From positions 496,001 through 560,000 of the forward strand of contig NZ_LGXZ01000001.1 of NCBI RefSeq assembly GCF_001238295.1: a DNA stretch of 64,000 bases. The letters are read 5' to 3'. Made by a program: the position numbers and the translations under genes. The notes below the pieces were generated by a model. It saw nothing but the letters and a program-made list of their open reading frames with translations, was not told where the DNA came from and ran no database searches. Of the stretch, positions 16,742 through 27,227 are shown piece by piece. Numbering within the stretch: the stretch's first letter is position 1; each line of letters opens with the position of its first letter. Source of the stretch: Ruegeria sp. 6PALISEP08 (lineage in GTDB: Bacteria; Pseudomonadota; Alphaproteobacteria; Rhodobacterales; Rhodobacteraceae).

Positions 16742-17866
16742 ATGACTATCAAAACCACACATGTTGGGTCTCTGCCCCGAACGCAAGACGTGGTGGATTT
16801 CATATTCGCCCGTGAAAATGGTGAAATCTACGACGCGGAGGCGTTTGACGTCTGCATGACCGATGCGGTCTCTGAGACAGTGCGCAAACAGGTTGAAGCT
16901 GGTATCGACGTTGTCAGCGATGGCGAGACTTCGAAGATTTCCTACGCGACCTATGTCAAGGATCGATACACCGGTTTTTCCGGTGAGAGCCCCCGAAATG
17001 CGCCTGCAGACTTGAAGATGTTCCCAAGTTTTCTGCAGCGATTGGCCGATGACGGTGGCACGCCACAATACGCACGACCGATGTGCACCGGCGAGGTGCG
17101 ATCAAAAGGGCAGGGTGAGTTGCAGAAAGACATTGCCAACCTCAAAGCAGCAAGGGAGCAGCACGGGGCAGAGCGCGGCTTTATGAACGCCGCGTCACCA
17201 GGCGTGATTTCGTTGTTTTTGCAAAACGAATTTTACCCAACACGTGAAGCCTATCTGGCGGCGCTGGCCGATGCCATGAAAGAGGAATACGAGACCATCG
17301 TGGCCGCGGGTCTGGATCTGCAACTGGATTGTCCCGATTTGGCTTTGTCGCGCCATATGCTGTTCACTGATCTCTCTGACGACGAGTTCGTCAAGATTGC
17401 CAACATGCATGTTGAGGCACTGAACCACGCGCTTCAGAACGTCCCGCAGGATCGCGTGCGGGTGCATATCTGCTGGGGCAACTACGAGGGTCCGCATTGC
17501 TGCGATATTGCGATGGACAAGGTATTCAGCACCCTGATGGCGACCAAATCGCGCTATGTCCTGTTTGAGACCTCGAACCCGCGTCACGCCCACGAGTGGA
17601 CCGTGTTCCGCGACCGCAAATCTGAGATACCCAATGACAAGGTTCTGGTCCCCGGTGTCGTCGACACCACCACCAATTTCGTCGAGCATCCCGAACTTGT
17701 GGCCCAACGGATCGAACGTTTTACCGGAATCGTCGGCGCCGACCGGGTGATAGCAGGAAGCGATTGCGGCTTTGGCACCTTTGCGGGCTTCGGCGCGGTT
17801 GACCCTCAGATCGCCTACGCCAAGTTGGCCGCGTTATCTGAGGGGGCCAAGCTGGCCTCGGCATGA
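16742..17866 (+). CDS. MetE-type zinc methyltransferase/thiol-transferase domain protein
   Basis: This 374-aa protein corresponds to the C-terminal catalytic half of cobalamin-independent methionine synthase (COG0620). The zinc ligands appear conserved: HIC (His and Cys), the Glu in LFETSNPR, and the Cys in SDCGFGT. The folate-positioning N-terminal half of MetE is absent. Stand-alone proteins of this type include archaeal methionine synthases, epoxyalkane:coenzyme M transferase and uncharacterised catabolic enzymes, so it may demethylate a substrate or activate a thiol. It overlaps the hydrolase gene by ATGA and is certainly co-transcribed with it. Confidence 0.83.
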   Translation: MTIKTTHVGSLPRTQDVVDFIFARENGEIYDAEAFDVCMTDAVSETVRKQVEAGIDVVSDGETSKISYATYVKDRYTGFSGESPRNAPADLKMFPSFLQRLADDGGTPQYARPMCTGEVRSKGQGELQKDIANLKAAREQHGAERGFMNAASPGVISLFLQNEFYPTREAYLAALADAMKEEYETIVAAGLDLQLDCPDLALSRHMLFTDLSDDEFVKIANMHVEALNHALQNVPQDRVRVHICWGNYEGPHCCDIAMDKVFSTLMATKSRYVLFETSNPRHAHEWTVFRDRKSEIPNDKVLVPGVVDTTTNFVEHPELVAQRIERFTGIVGADRVIAGSDCGFGTFAGFGAVDPQIAYAKLAALSEGAKLASA

Positions 17867-18558
17867 CACCCTTGATCTTCTTGCCGGGTATGATGTGCGA
17901 TGCCCGCCTTTTTGGTCCGCAGATCAATGCTCTGTCGGGCAGCAGGCCCGTGATGACATTCCCCTTGTCCCGGTACGACAGCGTGCAGGCCATGGCGCAT
18001 GATATCCTAAAAAATGCGCCACCCGATTTCGCGCTGACCGGCTTGTCGATGGGAGGGATCGTGGCAATGGAAGTATTGCGTCAGGCTCCTGCACGCGTCT
18101 CGCGACTGGCTTTGCTCGACACAAACCCGCTCGCTGAAAATCCAGAGGTAAAGGCCCGTCGTACGCCCCAAATGGCGGCTGTTCGCGACGGCAAGCTGAG
18201 GTCGGTTATGCAAGACGAGATGAAACCCAATTATCTGGCCGACGGGCCTAACCGGGGCGCTATACTGGATCTTTGCATGGCGATGGCCTCCGACTTGGGT
18301 CCTGACGTTTTCTTGCGCCAGTCACAGGCGCTGATGGACCGCCCGGACCAAAGCGCGACTCTGAGGGCTTTTGCCGGAAACGTTCTGGTCCTGTGTGGAC
18401 GCGAAGACAAGTTGTGCCCGGTTGAGCGCCACCAGATGATGCATGATCTGCTACCACACAGCACTCTGGAGATCATTGAAGGTGCGGGGCATCTCCCGAC
18501 ATTGGAACAACCACAATTAACCACAGCGGCATTGATCCGCTGGTTGGAGGACACATGA
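17863..18558 (+). CDS. Alpha/beta hydrolase
   Basis: This 231-aa cytosolic serine hydrolase has the nucleophile elbow GLSMGG near residue 60, Asp in GREDKLCP and His in GAGHLPTLEQP, giving a complete Ser-Asp-His triad. The cap domain is short. Proteins of this form hydrolyse esters, lactones or C-C bonds of keto acids. It is coupled to both neighbours by ATGA overlaps. Together with the amidohydrolase it gives the locus two hydrolases. Confidence 0.87.
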   Translation: MTPLIFLPGMMCDARLFGPQINALSGSRPVMTFPLSRYDSVQAMAHDILKNAPPDFALTGLSMGGIVAMEVLRQAPARVSRLALLDTNPLAENPEVKARRTPQMAAVRDGKLRSVMQDEMKPNYLADGPNRGAILDLCMAMASDLGPDVFLRQSQALMDRPDQSATLRAFAGNVLVLCGREDKLCPVERHQMMHDLLPHSTLEIIEGAGHLPTLEQPQLTTAALIRWLEDT

Positions 18559-19250
18559 CGCCATCTCTTTTGTCCCTGCTGCGCAAGGTCGACACCCCCA
18601 CCGTCTGCAATGCCATCGAAGTGGCGCAAGGCAAGCGCGGGTTCGACGATTTTACGCGCGGCACCATGCTGTGTTCCGCGCCTGATGAGCCCGCGATCGT
18701 CGGCTATGCGCGCACGGCCAAGATCGCAGCAGTCAATCCGCCGACTGAACCGTCTGACGTCATCAAAACCCGGCGCATGGCCTATTACAAATACATGGCC
18801 GAAGCGCCAAACCCCTGTGTCGCTGTGATTGAGGACTTGGATTATCCCGATTGCATCGGCGCCTATTGGGGTGAGATCAATACATCTGTCCACAAGGGGT
18901 TCGGAATTTCCGGTGTTGTAACCAATGGTGTCATGCGCGATCTCGGGGACTTACCTGAGGGGTTCCCGGTTGTTGCCGGCTCCGTCGGGCCGAGCCACGG
19001 TTTCGTCCACATCCGCGAGATTGATACGCCGGTTTCAGTTTTTGGCCTGGCCGTCAATCCGGGCGAGTTGGTTCATGCCGACCGTCATGGTGCGTTGGTC
19101 GTGCCCGAGGACGTCGTCGATCAGTTAGAAGCTGCAATACAAAAGCTGTTGTCGACAGAACGAATTGTCTTGGATGCAGCCCGTCATCCAGAGTTTGATT
19201 TCGAAGCATTCGAAACCGCTTGGACAGCCTTTGAAAAAGCCAGAGTCTGA
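18555..19250 (+). CDS. RraA-family aldolase/decarboxylase
   Basis: This 231-aa protein is of the RraA/HMG-CHA aldolase family, in which a divalent metal supports retro-aldol cleavage or oxaloacetate-type decarboxylation. The diagnostic Glu (WGEINT), the Gly-rich GVVTNGVMRDL with the Arg-Asp pair, and HADRHGALVVP are present, so it should be an active enzyme rather than the catalytically poor RNase E inhibitor. It is the last gene of the run and overlaps the hydrolase by ATGA. A terminal aldol cleavage giving pyruvate is a reasonable inference for its role. Confidence 0.85.
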   Translation: MTPSLLSLLRKVDTPTVCNAIEVAQGKRGFDDFTRGTMLCSAPDEPAIVGYARTAKIAAVNPPTEPSDVIKTRRMAYYKYMAEAPNPCVAVIEDLDYPDCIGAYWGEINTSVHKGFGISGVVTNGVMRDLGDLPEGFPVVAGSVGPSHGFVHIREIDTPVSVFGLAVNPGELVHADRHGALVVPEDVVDQLEAAIQKLLSTERIVLDAARHPEFDFEAFETAWTAFEKARV

Positions 19251-19265
19251 GTGCCGTTTGAGTGA

Positions 19266-19304
19266 AAAAGAAACGGCGTACCAAAGGTACGACTGCCTTC
19301 TTTT
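19266..19304 (+). terminator. Candidate terminator of the island operon
   Basis: A two-part stem follows the last gene: AAAAGAA/TTCTTTT outside (19266-19272 with 19298-19304) and CGTACC-AAA-GGTACG inside (19277-19291). The descending arm ends in TTCTTTT. It begins 15 bases after the RraA-type stop and is the only terminator-like structure found between the importer genes and the tRNA. Confidence 0.6.
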
Positions 19305-19568
19305 GGTGCCGCAATGACAAACTCTGAAAATGGTACGTCAGAACAAGCCGCGCTGCAGAAAGAAACTCAACTTTGAAAGCTCGGTTTGGGCCCGGAAATA
19401 GCCATTGGGAAGGAGGGTCCAGGGCTCAGTAGATTTTTTAGAGAAAAGAACATGAAAACTACTATGATCTATCTGAAAGCAGACCCAACTGTTGTTCTAC
19501 GACAAGTGCACTCGGTCGTGGGTAGGGCTACGATACTGTATTCAGCGACTATGCTGGTCGCGAAATAA
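19305..19568. other. Gene-free end of the island
   Basis: This stretch lies between the candidate operon terminator and the tRNA 3' end. It is visibly richer in A+T than the flanks. One short open frame (19386-19568) has no ribosome site or coding character. No integrase, excisionase or remnant was recognised, although this is where an element integrated in the tRNA would normally carry one. Confidence 0.55.
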
Positions 19569-19621
19569 TGGCGGAGAGACAGGGATTCGAACCCTGGGTG
19601 GGCTTGCACCCACAACGGTTT
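19569..19621 (-). repeat. Right direct repeat, 3' part of tRNA-Ser (att-like)
   Basis: Identical to 2200-2252. The match runs from the CCA end into the anticodon loop, where tyrosine recombinases often cross over in tRNA genes. The distance between copies (17,369 bp) defines the element. Confidence 0.88.
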
Positions 19622-19658
19622 TCGAGACCGCCCCGTTCGACCACTCCGGCACCTCTCC
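19569..19658 (-). tRNA. tRNA-Ser(CGA)
   Basis: This is a complete 90-nt class II tRNA. It has a 7-bp acceptor stem (GGAGAGG with one G-U), a D arm, an anticodon loop CTCGAAA giving anticodon CGA (reads UCG), a long variable arm typical of serine tRNAs, a T arm with TTCGAAT, discriminator G and an encoded CCA. Transcription runs leftward, so the island begins at its 3' end. The 3' 53 nt are duplicated at 2200-2252. Confidence 0.96.
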
Positions 19659-19702
19659 GCGGGGGTCTGTGAGGGGGGGATTTAGTGAGGAACGGGCAGG
19701 GG

Positions 19703-19731
19703 TGCAAGCAGAAAATTCCAGAATTTGTCAA
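19703..19731 (-). promoter_or_regulatory. Candidate promoter of tRNA-Ser
   Basis: On the minus strand a perfect -35 TTGACA (19726-19731) is followed 17 bases later by CTTGCA (19703-19708). It lies about 45 bases upstream of the tRNA 5' end. The -10 is weak, so only the -35 is convincing. Confidence 0.5.
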
Positions 19732-19781
19732 AGCCGGGTTTTTCCGTTGCCTGCGCGCGGAAAACACCTACTCTAAATGAT

Positions 19782-20624
19782 ATGACACAGCATGCACATC
19801 GCTTTGCGTTTCTTCTTTTGGCGCCGGTCCTGGCGTTTCTGCTTACTGCTGCTCCTTTGTCAGCGGCCAACCGCGATCGGATCGAGGCTTTTCTGACCAC
19901 AACCGGATTTGACGTGGCGCTGGAAAGCATCGCACTCAGCTCTCGCTCGGCACCTCAGATGCTGGGCATTGATCCGAACGGGTTCGGCTCGGACTGGGCG
20001 CGCCTGACGGATGAGGTGTTTGACATCGAGACCATGCATGAGACCGCCGTTTCCATCCTTGAGGAAACACTGAGTAGCGAGGCCCTGACACATGCGGTTG
20101 AATTCTATGCGTCCGATCTGGGACAGCGTCTGGTGGAAGTGGAAAATGCTTCACATATGATTGAGGACGGCGAGGCCAAGCAATTGGAAGGTCAGCAGAT
20201 CATTTCAGACCTTATCAAAGACGGGTCGCAGCGGGTCGAAAGTTTCAAGCGGATGAATTCGGCAATCGATTCTACCGAAACAGCGGTGCGGGCGTGGCAG
20301 GAGATACAGCTGCGCTTCCTTCTGGCGGCAAGCGCGTCGGGGGTGATCGAACTGCAATTGGATGCAGACGGGTTGCGCGCGTTTTTGAAGCGAAATGAGC
20401 CTGCGTTGCGCCAGTCGCTGCAACTGTCCAGCCTTGCAGCGGCGGCTTACACCTATCAGGACTTTTCGGATGAAGACGTGGATGCCTATGTCGAAGCGCT
20501 TGAACAGCCATTGATGCAGGAAGTCTATGAACTTCTGAACGTCATACAATTCGAGATCATGGCCAGACGGTTCGAGATTCTTGCCTCGCGGATGGCTGAT
20601 ATGCATCCCGCTCAGGATATTTGA
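19782..20624 (+). CDS. DUF2059 domain secreted protein
   Basis: This 280-aa protein has a signal peptide of about 28 residues (hydrophobic LLLAPVLAFLLTAAPLSA, then ANRDR), so it is exported. The mature part is mostly helical, with the segment VEFYASDLGQRLVEVENAS near residue 105 that marks DUF2059-type proteins. ATG 19782 gives a proper signal peptide; a more upstream start at 19725 adds 19 residues with no export logic. Neither has a clear ribosome site. Its stop overlaps the next gene, a paralog. Function unknown. Confidence 0.7.
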   Translation: MTQHAHRFAFLLLAPVLAFLLTAAPLSAANRDRIEAFLTTTGFDVALESIALSSRSAPQMLGIDPNGFGSDWARLTDEVFDIETMHETAVSILEETLSSEALTHAVEFYASDLGQRLVEVENASHMIEDGEAKQLEGQQIISDLIKDGSQRVESFKRMNSAIDSTETAVRAWQEIQLRFLLAASASGVIELQLDADGLRAFLKRNEPALRQSLQLSSLAAAAYTYQDFSDEDVDAYVEALEQPLMQEVYELLNVIQFEIMARRFEILASRMADMHPAQDI

Positions 20625-21424
20625 TGCGGAGTTTTGCGCCGGTCTTGGTCTTTGCCCTTTTGGGGTCGCCCGTGTTGGCCAATGAAAGGATCGACCGGCT
20701 GGCACAGGCCATGCATTTGTCCGACGTCATGGAGGTTCTGGTTCTGGAAGGGCAGCTGCACCGACAAAACCTGGATGAAACACTGCTGAACAATTCGGGT
20801 GGCGCGTATTTCGAGGCTCAGGTCAACGATATCTACGATCCGCTTTGGATGCAGGACCACCTGACCGATGCGCTTGAGGTCGGTATGTCGGACGCGCAGC
20901 TTGATCAGGCCATCGTGTTTTTTGAAAGCGATCTTGGTCAGACCGTCGTGACGCTGGAAAACTCGGCCCGTCAAGCCATGTCGGACCCCGCGATCGAAGA
21001 TATGGCCCGTGATGCATTTGAAGCGACCGAGCGTACGACCATACAGTTTACTTTGGTCGAGGAATACATCGAAGCAAATGATCTTGTTGAGAAGAATGTT
21101 CAGGGGTCGTTGACGTCGGATTACAACTTCTTTCGCGGTCTTGATGTAGAGTCCAGAGCCGACACGCAGGATTTGTTGGCCGAGCTTTTGTCCCAAAAGG
21201 AAAGCAGGGCAGAGGACACCGAAGCCTGGCTTTATGCCTTTCTGCTGCTGGCCTATCGCCCGTTGGACGAGACACAGATGCGAGAGAATATTGCCTTTTC
21301 CAGAACGGATACCGGACAAGCCCTGAACGACGCGTTATTTGAGGGGTTTGATCGCATGTTCAACGATATTTCCTATCAGTTGGGGCAAGCGGTTGCACGC
21401 GCGCTCAGGGCGTCGGACTTGTAA
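20624..21424 (+). CDS. DUF2059 domain secreted protein, tandem paralog
   Basis: This 266-aa protein has a short signal peptide (MRSFAPVLVFALLGSPVLA, then NERID). It carries the same core signature, VFFESDLGQTVVTLENSARQ near residue 95, as the preceding gene. The ATG at 20624 overlaps the upstream stop (TGATG), so the pair is translationally coupled and probably arose by tandem duplication. No catalytic residues are apparent; a periplasmic role is inferred from the signal peptide only. Confidence 0.72.
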   Translation: MRSFAPVLVFALLGSPVLANERIDRLAQAMHLSDVMEVLVLEGQLHRQNLDETLLNNSGGAYFEAQVNDIYDPLWMQDHLTDALEVGMSDAQLDQAIVFFESDLGQTVVTLENSARQAMSDPAIEDMARDAFEATERTTIQFTLVEEYIEANDLVEKNVQGSLTSDYNFFRGLDVESRADTQDLLAELLSQKESRAEDTEAWLYAFLLLAYRPLDETQMRENIAFSRTDTGQALNDALFEGFDRMFNDISYQLGQAVARALRASDL

Positions 21425-21437
21425 CGCTGCTTTGGTG

Positions 21438-21466
21438 TTGACTTTTCCCTTCAATCTATGGATAAG
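21438..21466 (+). promoter_or_regulatory. Candidate promoter and leader of rplU-rpmA
   Basis: TTGACT (21438-21443) is followed 17 bases later by GATAAG (21461-21466). The leader to the rplU start (about 165 nt) contains inverted repeats CCCGGC/GCCGGG and GACCCTT/AAGGGTC, which could serve ribosomal-protein autoregulation. This is inferred from position and pattern only. Confidence 0.45.
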
Positions 21467-21635
21467 CGCGCATCCCGGCCGGTAATCCGCGCCGGGTATC
21501 GTTATTATTTGACCCTTAAGACATGTCGAAAGGGTCTGTCACACAGCCCGAAAAAAGGGCGCGCTGTTCGAGGTGGCGAAAGCCAGAAACACCCGGAAGG
21601 GGACCACAGAACGCGGGAATGAAAAGGAAAGACGC

Positions 21636-22247
21636 ATGTTTGCGGTCCTCAAGACTGGCGGCAAGCAGTACAAGGTTCAGGCGGGTGATATCCTCCGCGT
21701 TGAAAAATTGGCTGCCGACGCAGGTGAAAAAGTTCAATTCAACGATGTTCTGATGCTGGGCGGCGATGCTCCGGTTGTTGGTGCACCTTTCGTTGAAGGC
21801 GCAGGCGTACAGGCCGAAGTGATCGAACAGATCAAAGGTGACAAGGTCATCAAGTTCGTCAAACGCCGTCGTAAGCACAGCTCGAAGCGTACCGTTGGCC
21901 ACCGTCAGAAACTGACTCTGGTCAAGATCACCGACATTCTGGCATCTGGCGCAGACAAGTCGGGCCTGAAAGCTGCTACTGGTTCCGCGCCTGCTGGCGA
22001 AGCTGCTCCGGCAGCAAAGCCTGCCAAGAAAGCAGAAGCCAAGGCAGAAGCACCCGCCGCTGCTGCTGCGGACGATCTGACCGCGCTGACCGGCGTCGGC
22101 CCTGCCGCTGCCAAAAAGCTGAACGAGGCCGGTATCGAGAGCTTTGCCGCTCTGGCCGCCTTGTCGGACGAGCAGATTGCTGCTATCGAAACGGTCAAAG
22201 TGAAACCCGAATGGGTTGAGCAGGCCAAAGAGCTGGCTAAAGGCTAA
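21636..22247 (+). CDS. rplU: 50S ribosomal protein L21 with C-terminal HhH extension
   Basis: This 203-aa protein starts with the L21 domain ([15 protein letters not shown] to about residue 103; the [18 protein letters not shown]-binding loop is present). An Ala/Lys/Glu-rich linker (105-145) leads to a helix-hairpin-helix-like tail, [20 protein letters not shown]. The total is about twice the length of E. coli L21. Such tails are familiar in alphaproteobacterial L21. ATG 21636 follows AAAAGGAAAG; the longer frame from 21573 is rejected because L21 begins at MFAV. It is followed by rpmA after 11 bp. Confidence 0.95.
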   Translation: MFAVLKTGGKQYKVQAGDILRVEKLAADAGEKVQFNDVLMLGGDAPVVGAPFVEGAGVQAEVIEQIKGDKVIKFVKRRRKHSSKRTVGHRQKLTLVKITDILASGADKSGLKAATGSAPAGEAAPAAKPAKKAEAKAEAPAAAAADDLTALTGVGPAAAKKLNEAGIESFAALAALSDEQIAAIETVKVKPEWVEQAKELAKG

Positions 22248-22258
22248 GGAGAGAGAGA

Positions 22259-22528
22259 ATGGCACATAAAAAAGCTGGCGGTTCCTCCCGTAACGGTCGC
22301 GACTCAGCTGGTCGCCGCCTTGGCGTGAAACTGTATGGTGGCCAGGCTGCCATCGCAGGCAACATCATCGTGCGTCAGCGCGGCACCAAGTTCTGGCCGG
22401 GCGAAGGCGTAGGCATTGGCAAAGATCACACCATCTTTGCAACCGTCGATGGCGCTGTGAAGTTCCACAAGGGGCTCAAAAACCGCACCTTCATTTCGGT
22501 CCTGCCAGTGGCGGAGGCCGCAGAGTAA
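22259..22528 (+). CDS. rpmA: 50S ribosomal protein L27
   Basis: This 89-aa protein is the standard L27, located near the peptidyl-transferase centre. It begins [16 protein letters not shown] and contains the GVKLYGGQ and [13 protein letters not shown] signatures. The N-terminus matches the processed-free form seen in proteobacteria. The ribosome site AAGGAGAGAGA is strong, and the gene is co-transcribed with rplU and followed by a clear terminator. Confidence 0.97.
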   Translation: MAHKKAGGSSRNGRDSAGRRLGVKLYGGQAAIAGNIIVRQRGTKFWPGEGVGIGKDHTIFATVDGAVKFHKGLKNRTFISVLPVAEAAE

Positions 22529-22562
22529 GCCGAAACCCAGAAGGTTTAAGAAAATTTCATGG

Positions 22563-22592
22563 GGGACCGGCACAAAGTGCCGGTCCCTTTTT
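22563..22592 (+). terminator. Rho-independent terminator of rplU-rpmA
   Basis: An 11-bp perfect stem GGGACCGGCAC-AAA-GTGCCGGTCCC is followed by TTTTT. It lies 34 bases after the rpmA stop. Confidence 0.92.
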
Positions 22593-22623
22593 CGTTTTAA
22601 CGCAGTCGTGATCAAACAAACCG

Positions 22624-23232
22624 ATGACAGTCGCAACCACCAGTTTCCTGATCTTTGCCGCCTCTCAGGTCGGCACGCCGGGACCGGCCAATATGGTCCT
22701 GCTGGGAACAGGTGCGCGTTATGGGTTTCGGGCAGCATTGCCTTTTGTTGGGGGCGTTATTCTAGGCAAGCAACTGATCATTTGGCCGGTTGGTTTTGGT
22801 TTGTTGCATCTCGCTGAGCAGGCACCTGCGGTGTTTACGGCGCTCAAATACGTGTCGGCGGCCTATATAATGTGGCTGGCTTGGAAAATTGCCAATACGC
22901 GCTTGTCGCGGCAACAGGCTGACGGGAAAGCCCCTGGGTTTCTTGCCGGATTGATTGTTCATCCGCTCAATCCCAAGGCTTGGGCCATGATCATCGCCGG
23001 GTTCACCGGGTTTGTGGCTGCGGGGACACCCACTTTTGAAGCGACGATTACGATCGCTCTCTGTTTGTTGTTTTGTCAGGTGGTTCTTCATCCAATCTGG
23101 ACTTTTGCGGGCGATAGAATTGCCCACGCGGTTGAAGGACAGCCAGTTGAAAAATATCTGATGTGGACGTTGGCCGGCCTTACGGTTGCGTCCGTACTTT
23201 TCGTGTTGTTCGGAGGAGGAACACACCAATGA
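22624..23232 (+). CDS. LysE/RhtB-family exporter
   Basis: This 202-aa inner-membrane protein has about six hydrophobic segments and the N-terminal TPGPANM motif diagnostic of the LysE/RhtB amino-acid exporter family. A conserved NPKAW lies near residue 120. It likely exports an amino acid or derivative by proton exchange; the substrate is not readable. Its stop overlaps the start of the acetyltransferase gene downstream, so the two are co-expressed. Confidence 0.88.
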   Translation: MTVATTSFLIFAASQVGTPGPANMVLLGTGARYGFRAALPFVGGVILGKQLIIWPVGFGLLHLAEQAPAVFTALKYVSAAYIMWLAWKIANTRLSRQQADGKAPGFLAGLIVHPLNPKAWAMIIAGFTGFVAAGTPTFEATITIALCLLFCQVVLHPIWTFAGDRIAHAVEGQPVEKYLMWTLAGLTVASVLFVLFGGGTHQ

Positions 23233-23765
23233 AGCTTGAAGCAATAATAAATCAGCCGGTCATAGAAACCGAGCGGTTCGATCTGCGTCCTTTGCGTCGG
23301 TCGGATATGGGACTGATCGAGCACTACGCCGGTGACGAGCGTGTGGCGCGCATGACGACCAGTATCGCACATCCGCTGGCGCCCGGCTCGACCGAGGCCT
23401 TTGTGACCCGTTCAATGGCTGAAGACCGGGACGAGGATGTCTGGGTTATGGATGCCATCAAAGATGGCGGGCCGGAATTGATTGGTCTGATCACGCTGAA
23501 GCGGCTGGATAGGAATCAGTCCGAAGTCGGCTATTGGGTTGCTCCGATTTATTGGAATACGGGCATTGCCTCGATGGCTGTCGAAGCTCTGGTAAACGCC
23601 AACCCGCTGGAGAACGCCACCATGTTTGCCAGCGTATTTCAGGACAATCCAGCATCAGCTCGGGTTCTGACACATTGCGGGTTCCAGTATCTAGGCGATG
23701 CAGAAAGCTATTCGGTGGCGCGCGATGCGAATGTGCCCACCTGGACATACAGTAAAAAACTCTGA
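23229..23765 (+). CDS. GNAT N-acetyltransferase, RimJ/RimL type
   Basis: This 178-aa protein is of the RimJ/RimL GNAT class. It has ETERFDLRPLRRSDMG at the start, GLITLKRLDRNQSEVGYWVAPIYWNTGIASMAVEAL as the acetyl-CoA-binding region (read in parts), and FQDNPASARVLTHCGFQYLG near the end. ATG 23229 overlaps the exporter stop and follows GGAGGA; the longer frame from 23163 is rejected. It acetylates an amine on a protein or small molecule; the target is unknown. Confidence 0.88.
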   Translation: MKLEAIINQPVIETERFDLRPLRRSDMGLIEHYAGDERVARMTTSIAHPLAPGSTEAFVTRSMAEDRDEDVWVMDAIKDGGPELIGLITLKRLDRNQSEVGYWVAPIYWNTGIASMAVEALVNANPLENATMFASVFQDNPASARVLTHCGFQYLGDAESYSVARDANVPTWTYSKKL

Positions 23766-23793
23766 CTTGTGGCCGATGGGGCCTTTGCAGTAG

Positions 23794-25931
<2,138 letters not shown>

Positions 25932-25964
25932 GCACTGAGAAAGACGACCTGAAAGGCACGCGAC

Positions 25965-27227
25965 ATGAAAGATTTCGACAGCATTCCCGCTCTGATGGCC
26001 GATCTTGGGAAACGCGCCAAAGAGGCCTCGCGTGATCTGGCTTTTGCAAGCGCCGAACGCAAGCATGCCGCCTTGATTGCGGCAGCTGATGCGGTTTGGG
26101 CCAATCGGGCAAAAATCATCGAAGCAAACCAGAAGGATCTGGCGTTTGGCCGTGAAAAGGGCCTGAGCCCTGCGATGATGGATCGTCTGATGCTGGATGA
26201 GGGCCGTGTTCAGGGCATGGTCGATGGGTTGCGCACCGTGGCGGATCAAGCCGATCCGGTAGGTGAGGTTCTGGCCGAATGGGAACGCCCCACTGGATTG
26301 AAGATTGAGCGGGTACGTACGCCTTTGGGCGTCATTGGCGTGATCTATGAAAGCCGGCCCAATGTGACCGCCGATGCAGGTGCTCTGTGCCTGAAATCCG
26401 GCAATGCTGTCATCTTGCGTGGCGGGTCCGAGAGCTTTCATTCGTCGACCGCGATCCATGAATGCCTGGTCGAAGGGTTGAAGGCCGCCAACCTGCCCGA
26501 GGACGCCATTCAACTGGTGCCCACGCGAGATCGCGCGGCGGTGCAGGAGTTGCTAACCCTGACTGATTATGTCGATGTCATCGTCCCGCGCGGTGGCAAG
26601 GGATTGGTGGGTCTGGTGCAGCGCGAGGCCCGTGTGCCGGTCTTTGCGCATCTGGAAGGCATTGTTCACATCTACATCGATAAAGCCGCCGATCCGCAAA
26701 AAACGCTGGATGTCGTTCTGAATGCCAAGACCCGCCGAACCGGTATCTGCGGTGCGGCTGAATGCCTGTTGGTACATCAGGATGTCGTTGAAACTCTGGG
26801 CCGCGAGGTCATCTCGGCGTTGCTGGCTGCCGGTGTCGAGGTGCATGCCGAAGGTGCGCTGGCGGTTGAGGGCACACAGGCCGCGACGTCAGACGACTGG
26901 GGTAAGGAATTCCTTGATAGTGTGATTGCAGCCAAACCCGTGGCAGATATTGACGCGGCGATTGCACATATCCGGCAATTTGGGTCCAACCACACCGATT
27001 GCATCATGACCGAAGACGGCTCGGCGGCGGCACGCTTCTTTGAACGTCTCGACAGTGCCATCCTGATGCACAACGCCTCGACACAGTTCGCAGACGGCGG
27101 TGAATTCGGAATGGGGGCAGAAATCGGGATAGCTACGGGCAAGATGCACGCGCGCGGACCAGTGGGCGCGGCGCAACTGACCAGTTTCAAGTATCTCGTC
27201 CGTGGGGATGGAACGACCCGGGCTTAA
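25965..27227 (+). CDS. proA: Glutamate-5-semialdehyde dehydrogenase (gamma-glutamyl phosphate reductase)
   Basis: This 420-aa enzyme reduces gamma-glutamyl phosphate with NADPH, the second step of proline synthesis. It has the aldehyde-dehydrogenase superfamily fold, [14 protein letters not shown] near residue 125, and the catalytic Cys in [13 protein letters not shown] near 265. Length is normal. Its stop overlaps by four bases the stop of the convergent chpT gene, so there is no room for a separate terminator. Confidence 0.96.
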   Translation: MKDFDSIPALMADLGKRAKEASRDLAFASAERKHAALIAAADAVWANRAKIIEANQKDLAFGREKGLSPAMMDRLMLDEGRVQGMVDGLRTVADQADPVGEVLAEWERPTGLKIERVRTPLGVIGVIYESRPNVTADAGALCLKSGNAVILRGGSESFHSSTAIHECLVEGLKAANLPEDAIQLVPTRDRAAVQELLTLTDYVDVIVPRGGKGLVGLVQREARVPVFAHLEGIVHIYIDKAADPQKTLDVVLNAKTRRTGICGAAECLLVHQDVVETLGREVISALLAAGVEVHAEGALAVEGTQAATSDDWGKEFLDSVIAAKPVADIDAAIAHIRQFGSNHTDCIMTEDGSAAARFFERLDSAILMHNASTQFADGGEFGMGAEIGIATGKMHARGPVGAAQLTSFKYLVRGDGTTRA

